Assembly (NCBI GenBank): GCA_020746875.1
Contig: JAGTJL010000024.1
Span: forward strand, 434,001 to 498,000
Source: Rhexocercosporidium sp. MPI-PUGE-AT-0058
Lineage: Eukaryota; Ascomycota; Leotiomycetes; Helotiales
DNA: 64,000 bases
Direction: 5' to 3'
Both the position numbers and the translations under genes were made by a program. The notes beneath the pieces were generated by a model. The model ran no database searches, was not told the origin of the DNA, and saw only the letters and a list, made by a program, of their open reading frames with translations. Shown one piece after another: positions 1 through 11,499 of this stretch. Position 1 is the stretch's first letter. Each line of letters starts with the position of its first letter.

Positions 1-1389
1 TTTTTACATTTTCTTATAAAAGTTTTAAAAGTTTTAATAAAGCTTTAAAAGTAATATTATTATAATTTAAAATATATAACAAATAATAAGCTTATAAAAT
101 ATATTTAAATTATAATTTATAAAATAACGAGATTCTATTTTAATTATAAAGTAATAGCGCAATTCTATTATAAGTACTGAAAGTATAAAGTATTTACTTT
201 ATAAATTTAATTATTTAAAAAACCTAAACTCTTTAATATTAAACTTAAACTCGTATTATAATATTTATTAAGTATTAAAGAATAATAAAATATTTTTTGA
301 AGTGGCTTTAATAGTCTTATTTAATATAATATTAATGCATATTAATAGCGAAACGAGTATAAAACACTTATAATAGCCATTATAACTTCATAATATAATT
401 AAATCTTTATTATTAACTCCTTTATTAAATTATACGTAATTTAATCGGCTTTAAAAGTAAAAGTAATAATATAAGCATTCTTAAACTTAAATATATTATA
501 AAGTAAGCGTAATATATTTTTATAAAACTTCTTAAACTCTTTTATTTTATTAATAAATTAATAATATTTTAAAAGAAAAAATTCAACTTATAAGAAAAGT
601 ATTAATAAAAGAAAAGGTTTAATTAATATCTTTCTTATCGAGCTTAAAAAATACACGTAATAAAGAATCAATTATATAATACTTTTCGAGCTAAATAATA
701 AAGCTTTAAATTCCTGTAAACAGCGTAAAATTATAATTATTAAAAGCGACGCCGGTATTATATTAATTATTCTTATGCAAATAATTCTCGAAATTAAAAA
801 TAAGGTTTTTTATAATATAAATTTTTTTATAAAAAAATAAAAGAATTATTTATTTTATAATTAATATATAATTTACTTTTAACGCGTTTAATATTATATT
901 ATTAATAAAATTTATAAATATAAATACGTACGATAATATAAACGGACTTCTACTTAAAGTAATAATCACAATTGTTCTTGCCTTCTTTATTAATATAATA
1001 AAAGAAAGAGTCGATTAATATAATTTTAAAGTATTAGCTACAAGAACTTTTATAAAGCTAATTCATAAAGTTATTAAATGCAATAGCTTTAAGACGTTAA
1101 ATATAAAATATAATGATAATAATTAATTAAAAAAAAAGAAAAAAAGAAACGGGAAAATAATAATATATAAGTATAAATATTATATATAAATAAGTTAAAG
1201 AAAAAAAGATTATTATTAACGCGACAAAAAGACTATTTATATATACGTCTCGGCGAGGTAATAAAGTCGCAATTATTACGCAGTTATATTATTATATTTA
1301 TATTATTTATATTTTATTTACTTAATAAATAAACGTAAATACGTTACTAACGCATAACCTATCTATTACTTCGCCGACCGGAGACAACT

Positions 1390-1497
1390 CTTATATATAT
1401 ATATAAGACTTTTATATATATATATAAGACTTTTATATATATATATAAGACTTTTATATATATATATAAGTCTTTTATATATATATATAAGTCTTAT
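1390..1497. repeat. Tandem palindromic AT repeat, about 23-bp unit
   Basis: Four to five copies of a unit made of TTTTATATATATATATAAG plus a few bases. Each unit is largely self-complementary, so the block could form cruciforms or hairpins. It lies next to a GC-containing patch (CGCCGACCGGAGACAAC). Function unknown. Confidence 0.8.
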
Positions 1498-1650
1498 AAT
1501 TAAAGTAAATATATTTTATTATTTTATAAAGTTATTTTTATTTATTAAATTATGAATATTAATATATTATACGGAACGGCTTATAAAATAAGCGAACGAC
1601 GTCCGACAGACTAATCGCTGTATAGTATTATATATTTAGCGTAATAATTT

Positions 1651-2176
1651 AAGGCCACAGCTAAATCGACACACGGAAATAGCTAAATCGATATACGCTA
1701 AAATTCTAATAACTTAGCGAGTATTATTTATTAACCTTACCCTGTTATATAATTTTATATTATAAGGCAAGGTTAATTTATATAAAGATAAATATATATA
1801 CTTAGATAATTACTATTAAGAATGAAAATTAAAACTATTCAGATTATTAAAAGTAACATTTCCGAGCCTGGTGTAAGTCGAGAAAGAGCTTATATATAAG
1901 GTATTTCATCTGTTTATTAAATAGATAATACTGAAAATACTATTATAATTGCTGTTATAATAATGCAAAAGAAGGTAATTAATAAAATAGAAATATATAA
2001 TTAAGATACGGAGTTTGAGTTAAATGAGTTTAATGAATTAGTATAAGGGCTAATTATATATTATATATAACTTTTTATATAACTTTTAGTAGTAATAAAT
2101 GCACTTTTTATTTTCGGCTCGCTTGATTAGCGTATGTCGATTTAACTATTTCCGTATGTCGATTTAGTTATGGCCT
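1651..2176. mobile_element. Element with about 45-50 bp inverted ends (MITE-like)
   Basis: The segment at 1651-1698 begins with GGCCACAGCTAAATCGAC and runs through ACGGAAATAGCTAAATCG. At 2126-2176 the same sequence appears in reverse complement, with only C-to-T or G-to-A differences. The two arms enclose about 430 bp of AT-rich DNA with no coding capacity. A non-autonomous DNA element is the simplest reading. The exact outer ends and a target-site duplication are not clear. Confidence 0.55.
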
Positions 2177-2252
2177 AATTTAAATAACTGTATTAATTTA
2201 AATAACTATATTAATTTAAATAACTGTATCGATTTAAATAACTGTATTAATT
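2176..2252. repeat. 18-bp tandem repeat
   Basis: Four to five copies of an 18-bp unit TAATTTAAATAACTRTAT, directly abutting the right arm of the inverted-repeat element at 1651-2176. It may be part of that element's end. Confidence 0.75.
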
Positions 2253-2659
2253 TAATTAATTAAACTTATTAATTAAAATACGGCTATCCGACTTACCGCG
2301 GCTTGATTTTTGCTTTAAGCGACGCAAAGGCGTACCGATATATTAGTAATTAAAATATTAATATCGCGGATATTATTATTAAAAAAAGGAATAATTATTA
2401 TATACATATTTATTTATTTTATTTATATAAAATTAAACTTATAATATAAAAAGGCCGAGGCTTTTATAGTATTAATAGAATTAATCTTATTTGTATTTTT
2501 AATTACGCCGGTGTTTTACTTCTTTTTATAAATAACTTTATATATATACGCTTTTTTTTTTAAATTTCTTTAAAAGCCAGAAATTAATTCTTTAAATATA
2601 TTTTCTTTAAACCATTACGAAGCTTTACCTGCCGTGAACTCTATTTAATAGATATTATA

Positions 2660-2702
2660 TTATCCCGGGGCCAAGTATTACACGACGCGGGGCGTTCGTA
2701 AT
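2660..2702 (-). mobile_element. LTR end fragment of retrotransposon family F
   Basis: Positions 2660-2702 contain CCCGGGGCCAAG and GACGCGGGGCGTTCGTAA. They match the end of the complete family F LTR at 50,647-51,140 and the reverse complement of the start of the solo LTR at 48,154-48,647. Only this GC-rich terminal part is recognisable; the rest of the LTR is lost or too diverged. Confidence 0.6.
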
Positions 2703-3290
2703 CTTTTTATAATACCGGTCTCGTTTATATTTTATTATTAATTAATTAAAATAACTTTAATAGCCGGAATTTATAATTTCTAACACTAAAGCCTAATAAC
2801 CTTAAAACAAGCGTAATTAACACGTATAAAACTAATATATATTTAGTTTTCGTTTTTATTATAAGATTTCGTATTAAAAACTTATAAATTTAATATTCTC
2901 CGAGTAATAAATTTTTTTTTTTAATAAACTAAAAGCTTCTTTTTAAAAACCTTAATTTATATATACGTAATTCTACGATTAAAAGACTCCTAAGTCAAAA
3001 TCCAATTAATTAATCGACTTTTTATTACTATAAGTAACTTATACAAATAGCTAATACCTTCTCGATGTAATAAAGTCTTTATATTACGATTACAAAATAT
3101 AAACTTTATAATACTTTACTTAAGAAATGCTTTTCATAAAGACTTGCTATTTGCAATCTCTGTAAGCGTATATATAATATTATACTCAATATATTAAAGC
3201 TTTATAATAAGAATAAGTCGTATTCTAAATTTTTTAAAAAATTAATTAAAGAATTAAAGAGTAATTGATTATTTAAATTAGTAGGTAAAT

Positions 3291-3753
3291 ATAATAGTGA
3301 ATTAAGCGAGGTAGGCGGAATAGGAGGGTGGGTGGAATGGGGGTGCTCGACGTTATAGTGGTAGTTATTATCTACAGGTATTAGCTCATCAGGTAATGTC
3401 ACAGCGTTGTCGGTAGGTGTGGGGCAAAGCTTCTGCCGTTTTCAGGTCGTGGATCCTCGTCATCCTCGTCGCTTGTATTGTGACTACAATCGCCCCGCCT
3501 TCAGGGTGGTGGTTGTTGCGGCTGATCTCTTGATTCCCTTGGCGTTGGCATAAACCGACTAGAGTTTTAATTCTAATAAAAGAGCAATTACTAATAAGAA
3601 GGTTTGTTATTTTCTATTAATAAATGTATCTACTCCTTGGGAGTCAAGCTCGTTTATTACTTCTGCGAGTCCATTTGACAATACGAAATGTGTTAAAGCA
3701 TGTTTGATGTTTCCTCTCATAATAGAATTTGTACCGCCGATATTATACTTCAA
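3291..3753. other. Normal-composition flank downstream of the methyltransferase
   Basis: Base composition returns to near normal here. A proline- and histidine-rich minus-strand frame of 66 codons at 3202-3402 straddles the AT-rich border and has no recognisable domain. The rest is probably 3' untranslated and intergenic DNA of the methyltransferase gene ending at 3754. I see no second gene. Confidence 0.5.
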
Positions 3754-5277
3754 TTAGCTAGGCTTTTGAGCATATACGACATGGCTATAAGTGTAAGTGT
3801 TAGCATGACTTTATCTTAAAGCCAAGCGACTCTCAGTTTACAAACAAATAAACAGAGACACTTACAAATTATGTAAGGTATGAATACTTCGATCCTTGGC
3901 ATCTTTCCGAACCCCGACATTAAATACCTCAACTTCCTCTTTTGTCCATCCCAAAATACCTGTAAATGGTGCAAGTGTAAAAGCTTCAACGCCTTCTGTA
4001 TATTGCAACGTCATAAAAGCACCTATCTCCTTCTATTACGCGGAATGAAACCAAAGGTTAGCATAATTTCGGTTGCGCCTTTCTCTGTTCAAAAACATAG
4101 CTAGGGAAGTCTCACCATTTTCTTGTCCTTGGGCCAAATGCCCACAGGGAGAGGGATAATATTTTGTGTAATATACTCGAAGCCTGCATCCTCAACCCAA
4201 CCCTTCAAAAGTGGTCCAGGGTCCAACAATCTTCCAATTGAATCACAAGCCCCCTTTAGGAAGGATAGCATTGCCGCCACCTTGTAATCCGGAGGGATAC
4301 TGTTGTCCTGCGAGTGGCATGTTGTGTCGTAATCCTGGAACTCTACCCAACCGCCAGGCTTCAGGTTGTCAAAACACTGCTTCACCAAGCGTGGCCAGTC
4401 TTGGATTGAGGCTGCCATGTAGCGGCAATGGATATAATCATAGGGTTGTGTCTCGGCCCATGGTTGTTCTATATCATCAACGAGGAAGCGAACATTCGGC
4501 GGGACCCTGGAAAGTTGTTTTATTAGCTGTCTGGTATTAGGTTTTTGGGGTTGAAAAACTTGCCACCCAGGTTGAATAGGACTGAGATCATTTCCGGTTA
4601 TCTATTACAAATCAGTAATCGTTCCACAAGTCACTAGCAATTAGATACATCTGCAGTAGGATATTCATCCCCTTTGTGAAGTCAGTCAGTTTGGATCTCA
4701 GTGTCGAGAGTGAATTCCCATACCCATTTGTACAGCCCAAATCCCAGTTCCGCATCCGATGTCTAATATTCTTTTCCCATCGCACTGAATGGGTGCGAGA
4801 TGTAATTTACCGTCGCAACCTAGTAGGATGATGTGATGGAACATATCCAGGCGATCTTGCTCAGGATTATCGTTGGGGAAGTTGTATGCTGTAAAAATTC
4901 AACGCAGGCTCTCTCATCTAGGAGAGGATGTCTGAATATGCACCTCCAGCATGGTACGCATGGTAACGTCGACCATTTTCAAACTTGTATGCCTTGACAC
5001 TGGATGTGAGGGAGTCCGTATATCTCGAGCTGGCAAGTGCAGAGATGAGTTACTATTGAAAATAGACGCAAGAAAGAAAAGACATACAGTTGATCGCTGT
5101 CGTAAGCCGAATCGCCGTCACCGTTAGCATGGTCCTTTAGAGGTTAGCACGCATGTCCCTCGGCTGAATCATCTATCTGCTTTGTACCTCTTGATCGATC
5201 GCAACGATTGGAGCAGTATCTCCCTCCATAGCCGCAACGATAGGAGCAGTATCTCCTTCAGTCGATTCGTGGGCCAT
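3754..5277 (-). CDS. LaeA-like SAM-dependent methyltransferase, nine exons, apparently intact
   Basis: Predicted class I methyltransferase of the fungal LaeA-like family, about 344 residues. LaeA itself is a nuclear regulator of secondary metabolism; the substrate here is unknown. Exons on the minus strand: 5277-5188, 5134-5088, 5029-4944, 4888-4724, 4671-4649, 4601-4567, 4506-4116, 4032-3866, 3784-3754. All eight introns are GT-AG, several with CTAAC or CTGAC branch points, and every junction keeps frame (1035 coding bases). Family landmarks appear in order: YTDSLTSSV and ENGRRYHAY near residues 49-71, the SAM-binding motif ILDIGCGTGIW (115-125), TGNDLSPIQP (139-148), LKPGGWVEFQDY, LLDPGPLL, LAPFTGILGW and a C-terminal HVVYAQKP. 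The fifth exon is only 23 nt and supplies DEYPTAD. The short acidic N-terminus carries a repeated GDTAPIVA motif. No frameshift or stop was needed, unlike everything around it. Family assignment is firm; exact splice sites are my inference. Confidence 0.85.
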
Positions 5278-5842
5278 GCTAATTGATCTAGGATTATCGA
5301 AACCACGCTTGAGGAACCGGACGAAGAATAAACAAATACAAATCGAAGTTGTTGGGGGAGGGGGTTTCGAAAGCGAAGCGGCAAGACAGAAGAGAGTGGG
5401 GTGAGCATCCTGCGGAGCACCCCGGAGCACTACGTGGTCGGCCGTCAGTTCTACCGAGTCGGAGGCGCGGGCCACCATGGCCGCCGCCATTAAGTTAGAG
5501 GAATAGTCGAAAAAATGCAGCATGAAGTGGATTCCAGACTTGTCGTACGACCTGCGCCCCTTCCGCAAAATTCCTTGCCCCGCCTGCCCGCCTCCCGCGA
5601 TGGTCGAGACCGTTCAAGCAACGGTCTCTCTATCCTCGACGATGCACAGGCGTCGACGTCGGTAGAAGGGCCAATCATGGTGTAGAGAAATCAACTCGAC
5701 TCGAATCGAGTTTACTATCGCTTTAACTGCTTTTCCAAGCACATACCTGGAGGCGGCCGTAACCGAAGCCTAGTGTTGTAGCTGCTAAGCCCTGAAAGCA
5801 ACTAGACCGGCGTTAGCCAGTGCCCCACGCCCTGAAGCGATA
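5278..5842. promoter_or_regulatory. 5' flank of the methyltransferase gene
   Basis: This stretch has normal composition and is bounded on the left by the methyltransferase start codon and on the right by the TA target of the Fot1-like transposon. Overlapping short frames exist on both strands (for example 5173-5568 and 5490-5678, minus), but none shows a domain. It should contain the methyltransferase promoter. No TATA box or known binding site stands out. The transposon lies about 565 bp upstream of the start codon. Confidence 0.45.
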
Positions 5843-8053
5843 CTCGTATTCCCTGTCACGTGCACACCCCACATACGTGCACACCCGTTTGGCTTCACTG
5901 CTTTATCCTACCTTATAACTTTAATTATATATAAATTAACAACTATAATTCCAAATAAAATATTATAAACTATGAATTATATTTAAAAGGCTTTTAAATT
6001 CAGAATATTTAATTTCTTAATTAATTAAAATATCGCGCTAGCATTTTACAAGTCCTTCCACTTAATAATCTAACCTTCGGCTTATTTATATTAATAGTCG
6101 GTAATAAAGGCACGTAAATTATAAATAACTTCACAATTAATTAAAGTTTAGGCGTAGTCTTCGTCTACTTCGTCTACTTCTTTTTAAAACGATTTGCCGC
6201 TTCTTTAATTGTTTTTATAGCTAATTATATAATAGCTTTTTATACCCGCGCTTCCGCTTATTTACTCTCTTTTTCTTTTTACGCCGAATTTCTTTTTATA
6301 AAGCTTCCTTTACCTTACGAGCGTCGGCCTTATTCTTTTTAATTACTTTATCTTCCTTTTCTTACGTAGCTCTCTTTTCTTTCTCTTTTTGGAAAGCTTT
6401 AACTTTATTAATTTCTGTCGATTTATATAACTTATACTTATTAATTTCATTTTTAATAAGATTCATTTTCTTTTTACGCTTTCTTTTCTTCTTTTTAAGC
6501 TTTAACGACTTAATTAAGTCTTTTTAATATACTCGTTAACTTTATACTTAATAAAAAGCTTAAGAGCGGCTTTTACTATTAAGTTAAAGGTAATAGGGTT
6601 CTTATTAATATAATATAAACGCTAGACTTTCCGCATCGATTTACACGTATAAAGAGTCGCTATAATAATAGGATTTCGTTCTTTAAGAGCTAGTCGGTTA
6701 ATTTAAGTAAAAACGTATTATAGATTAAAGGACTAAATCTTTGCTTTAGCGAATGCCGATGTAATGTTTTCTTTAAAAAAGGATTCCTTTTATACCGGCT
6801 TAAATATACTTTAAAATATCCTTTTTATTATACTTACGTATTTAATGCCTTTAAATATAATAATTTAAAGCTTTTCCGAGTACTTTTAAGTAAAAGGACT
6901 AAAACAGCCAAGATTAAGAGGTTATAAATAAAGCGTAAAATATAGGGGTAAAATCAAAACAACGATATTAAATTCGTTATACTTATTTAAGAAAGCTATA
7001 TTTATATAATTAAAATAGCTATTTATTATTAAAAGACGACGACGATTTCCAGCGGATTTATAAGTCTTTAGTTTAAACACTTTTTTTAACTAACGTAAAC
7101 TAAGTTTATTATTAAACTACCCCTTCTCTATAGCACCGAAGTATACTGATTTACTGGAATAATTAAAATCCTTAAGTTAAGAGTCTTATAAATCATTAAA
7201 AGCTTTCTTATAAAGTAAAGTAAGAAAGCCTTTCTTTCCGATTATTAAAACATACGCTAAAAGAGTAATAAGCTCTTTACTACTATCTTAAATTGCTTAT
7301 TTAATGCGCCCTAATTTATATACCTTTATTAATATAATTCTGAGTGTTTTTAATATTTGCCTAAGGATAAAACCCTTCTTATCCTAGTTATATATATTAT
7401 TAGCGGTGATATAATAGGTTTTTATTACGTAGCTTAGCTATTCCGGAAAATAAAAGGTATTAGTCGACAGTAATACTTAACGATTATATAATAATAAATT
7501 AATAAAATTAAACTTAATTAACTGGAAAAGGTGCTTATAAAGATGCCCGTACTTAGACTCTATGTATTATTTATCGATATTCTTAAAGTAAACGCTTCTT
7601 AAACGACTTTTATATTAATAAATAAACTATAACGTCTAGTTCTTTTCGATAAGTATTCCGATGACTTCCTTAATTAGATTCTTAATAATTTAACTTATAA
7701 GAGGCATCTCACGCTTTATTATTTAATTAATATACTTTATTATTTAATTAATATACTTTATTAATACCTCCTCTTAATTATTAATTAAATATTAAATAAA
7801 TTCGGACAAGAAATCGGCTTTAAGGCGAGTTTGGCCTTTATGCCGCCGCATAAGAGTTATATAATTAACTTTAAACTCTCGCGCAGTCGCAAAATAATTA
7901 AGAAGGTTATATAATTCCAACGCAGCAAGCGCTTTAATTATATCTTTTATTTCGGCTATATTATGATTTTTTAAAGTATTATTAATAAGGGAAAAAGTGC
8001 AGACTTTTACCTTGTGCACGTATGCGGGGTGTGCACGTGACAGGGAATACGAG
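5843..8053 (-). mobile_element. Fot1/pogo-type DNA transposon, 2.2 kb
   Basis: The ends are inverted repeats of about 42 bp beginning CTCGTATTCCCTGTCACG and continuing TGCACACCCC(A/G)CATACGTGCACA, at 5843-5885 and 8012-8053. Both ends are flanked by TA (5841-5842 and 8054-8055), the duplication expected for Tc1/mariner/pogo elements. The inside is AT-rich and RIP-damaged and holds a decayed transposase on the minus strand, while the terminal repeats keep GC and CA/TG dinucleotides. Confidence 0.85.
6120..8019 (-). pseudogene. Decayed Fot1/pogo DDE transposase
   Basis: At the 5' end (minus strand, 8019-7792) a 75-codon frame contains ITLMRRHKGQT, the helix-turn-helix of pogo/Fot1 transposases. 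Further downstream on the same strand (about 7150-6900), with frame changes and stops, come residues resembling the HSTHTLQPLDV region. The C-terminal part (about 6500-6120) is rich in Lys, Arg and Glu, as in the tails of fungal DDE_1 transposases. Many stops are TAA or TAG, typical of RIP. The gene cannot make an active protein; the strand and family fit the surrounding inverted repeats. Confidence 0.65.
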
Positions 8054-9349
<1,296 letters not shown>

Positions 9350-9527
9350 TGTCGCGCCTTAGCGCAGTCTACTAGTCATGTATATGCTCTCGTAAGCACT
9401 TACGTATATATATACTCGGGTTATAATCCTTTTTTATAAATATTAACGCTTATTTTAAAAAATCTTTTAAACTTTTGCTTTTTACGTTAATTATAAAGCT
9501 TTTAAATTATTAAAAGCTTACTTTACT
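9350..9527 (+). repeat. 5' LTR of A1, 3' end truncated
   Basis: It starts TGTCGCGCCTTAGCGCAGTC, as in the full LTR at 31,990-32,178. It lacks the last ten or so bases and runs straight into sequence matching position 25,022 of copy A2, so about 0.9 kb of 5' internal sequence was deleted in this copy. Confidence 0.75.
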
Positions 9528-10369
9528 TATAATTAGGAACTTTAATAATTTATAAGTTTAAAAGTACTTTTTTAAGATTAAAAAAGCCGACGAACTCGGG
9601 ATACTTCTTAAATACTCCCTAAAATAACTCGTATAATTATTTTATTTTAATTAAGTCGATCGCTAGTATTAATAGCTTATTAATAAAAAATTAAAATATA
9701 ATTATTTCTTTATTCTTAATTTACGTTTTAATAATAATAAGATATCTAACTCGAAAGCTTTTAATTCATATAATAAAAGATTAAAGCGATTTAAAATAAA
9801 AAATAAAACTTATAAAAAAAGTATATTTATACTTAAAGGACAAAACTTATTATTAATCTCTTTTAAATTATACTCGATTAAAAAAAAATTTACGGAAAAG
9901 TCTTTATTAAAAATGAAAATAAAATAGCTTATTTAATTCTAAGAATAAATAATTAATATTATAATAATATTTAGTAGCGGTTTATTATACTATAATAAAA
10001 AGCTCTCCGCGAGTAAATAAGCTCGGATAAGCTTTTCCTTTAATTAATAAAAGATTTCTTAATAAAATTAAATAAGTAAAGATTTAATAAATTAAATAAA
10101 AAAAAGTCTACTTTTCTTAAAAACTTATTAAATAAAAAAGGAATAAGCGGGAATTACGCGTACTTAATGCTCTTACTTAATTTAATTAAGTATTTAATTA
10201 TAAGTATATACTTTTTTTAAAACTCATTTTATATTTTATTAAACTTTACTTTATTAAATAATTATAAAGCAATTAATTTAATTAAAAATTATTTAATATT
10301 ATTAAAAAGATCTTTTATAAAATTTACTCTTAAGAATTTAATTAAATATAAGAGCTCTTAATTACTTAT

Positions 10370-10683
10370 TATTGGATTTCACTTCGGTAACTCGTGCCGA
10401 TTCTACCCTGGAATAGCCGAAGGGGTTTCCACTGCTTACGCGGCCTAGAAAATACTTTTGTATTCCGGGAAATTACGCTTGTATTTAATTACGTAGCTCG
10501 TATAAGCTACGTAATTAGTTACGTAATCGTAAAAGCTTTTAGAAAAGCTATTATTTTGTATATAACTATCGAAGAGCTCTCTTAGCTCTTTAAGTAAGTA
10601 AGCAATTAATTCTACTTTGTCTTTGATCACGTATCCTTACTTACTGCGCTTCCTTATTCCTAATTGGCTCGCTTATTCTCATA
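10370..10683 (+). repeat. 5' LTR of copia E (314 bp)
   Basis: Matches 16,675-16,988 with mostly C-to-T and G-to-A differences (it starts TATTGG against TGTTAG). It contains an internal palindrome around TTACGTAGCTCGTATAAGC at about 10,485-10,520. Confidence 0.9.
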
Positions 10684-11499
10684 TAGTAGCAATTCGCAAT
10701 TCGCTAAGGCGGCTAATAATATCAGTCAACCGATACAACTTCCCGATCGAGACGACTAGCCGAGATTTCTCGGCTAATACCGCTTCGGCTGCTTCCGTTT
10801 AAACGCTTGTCGATAAAGCCATATTAACTTCTCTTAACTAAAGTAAGCTAGACCCCTTTAAGCCCTTATTAACCCGATTATAACGTATTACGGACCCGAG
10901 GCCTTTAACCCTAAGATTAAACCTTAAGGAAATTATAACTTAGCGGTCCTTAAACGTTATAAGCGCGCGTAACTATCTAGATTGCGGTTTTAAGTCTTAT
11001 AATAAACTTCTTATTCTTAGGCGCTCATACCTTTTACGGCGCTAGTAATAGCTAAAAGTAGCGTGTTAGCGTGGCTTGTATTAAAGAGTGGCTGTTTAAA
11101 TCGTCACTAGTCTAGCACAAATTACAGTGGTTTTTAGGCTTTATTAACTATATAAAAAGCCATCCTCGGAGAGGGTTATAGCTAATTAAGCTTATTTACT
11201 TCTTATAAGAGAAAACTAAGCTAATAGTGGCGCTAGCGTTATAATAAGAGCCTAAGCAGACCGCTGGGAACCCTGTTATAATACTAGTTAAGCGAAACCC
11301 TCGGTAAGATAATATATAAGTCTTTAGTAAGACTTTTTACCTTAAATATCGATTTTATATCGATTTAAGGCATATTAAATTAAGGAGGGTAGCCTTATTG
11401 TGAGGTTATAAAGTCTTAAATAAAGTCTAAGACTAGAATAGTTTAATAAATCACTATAAGTAATAATTGCCTAAAGGAATTAAAGCTAAACTCAATCGA

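Larger units (their letters stand above)
1..3290. other. RIP-eroded AT-rich repeat DNA, no gene recognised
   Basis: The stretch is almost entirely A and T, with scarce CA and TG dinucleotides and leftover CG, the pattern left by repeat-induced point mutation. No reading frame of useful length survives on either strand, and I could not assign any protein family. Sub-features that can be recognised (a palindromic tandem repeat, an inverted-repeat element, an 18-bp tandem repeat and an LTR end) are listed separately. It is most likely fragments of several old transposable elements. Confidence 0.7.

Noticed and set aside
1..60. Telomere or telomere-associated end
   Set aside because: No TTAGGG-type repeats or telomere-linked helicase motif seen at either end of the window.
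4101..4418. 105-codon minus-strand frame taken as a complete small methyltransferase
   Set aside because: It is only part of exon 7; splicing upstream and downstream restores a full LaeA-like protein.
5173..5678. Minus-strand frames of 62-131 codons upstream of the methyltransferase start as a longer N-terminus
   Set aside because: The ATG at 5277 already gives an N-terminus of plausible length; the upstream residues match no family sequence I know, though a longer first exon cannot be fully excluded.
10445..10802. Small frames of about 61-63 codons in and after the 5' LTR of copia E
   Set aside because: Occur within the LTR and leader, in overlapping opposite frames and with no domain.
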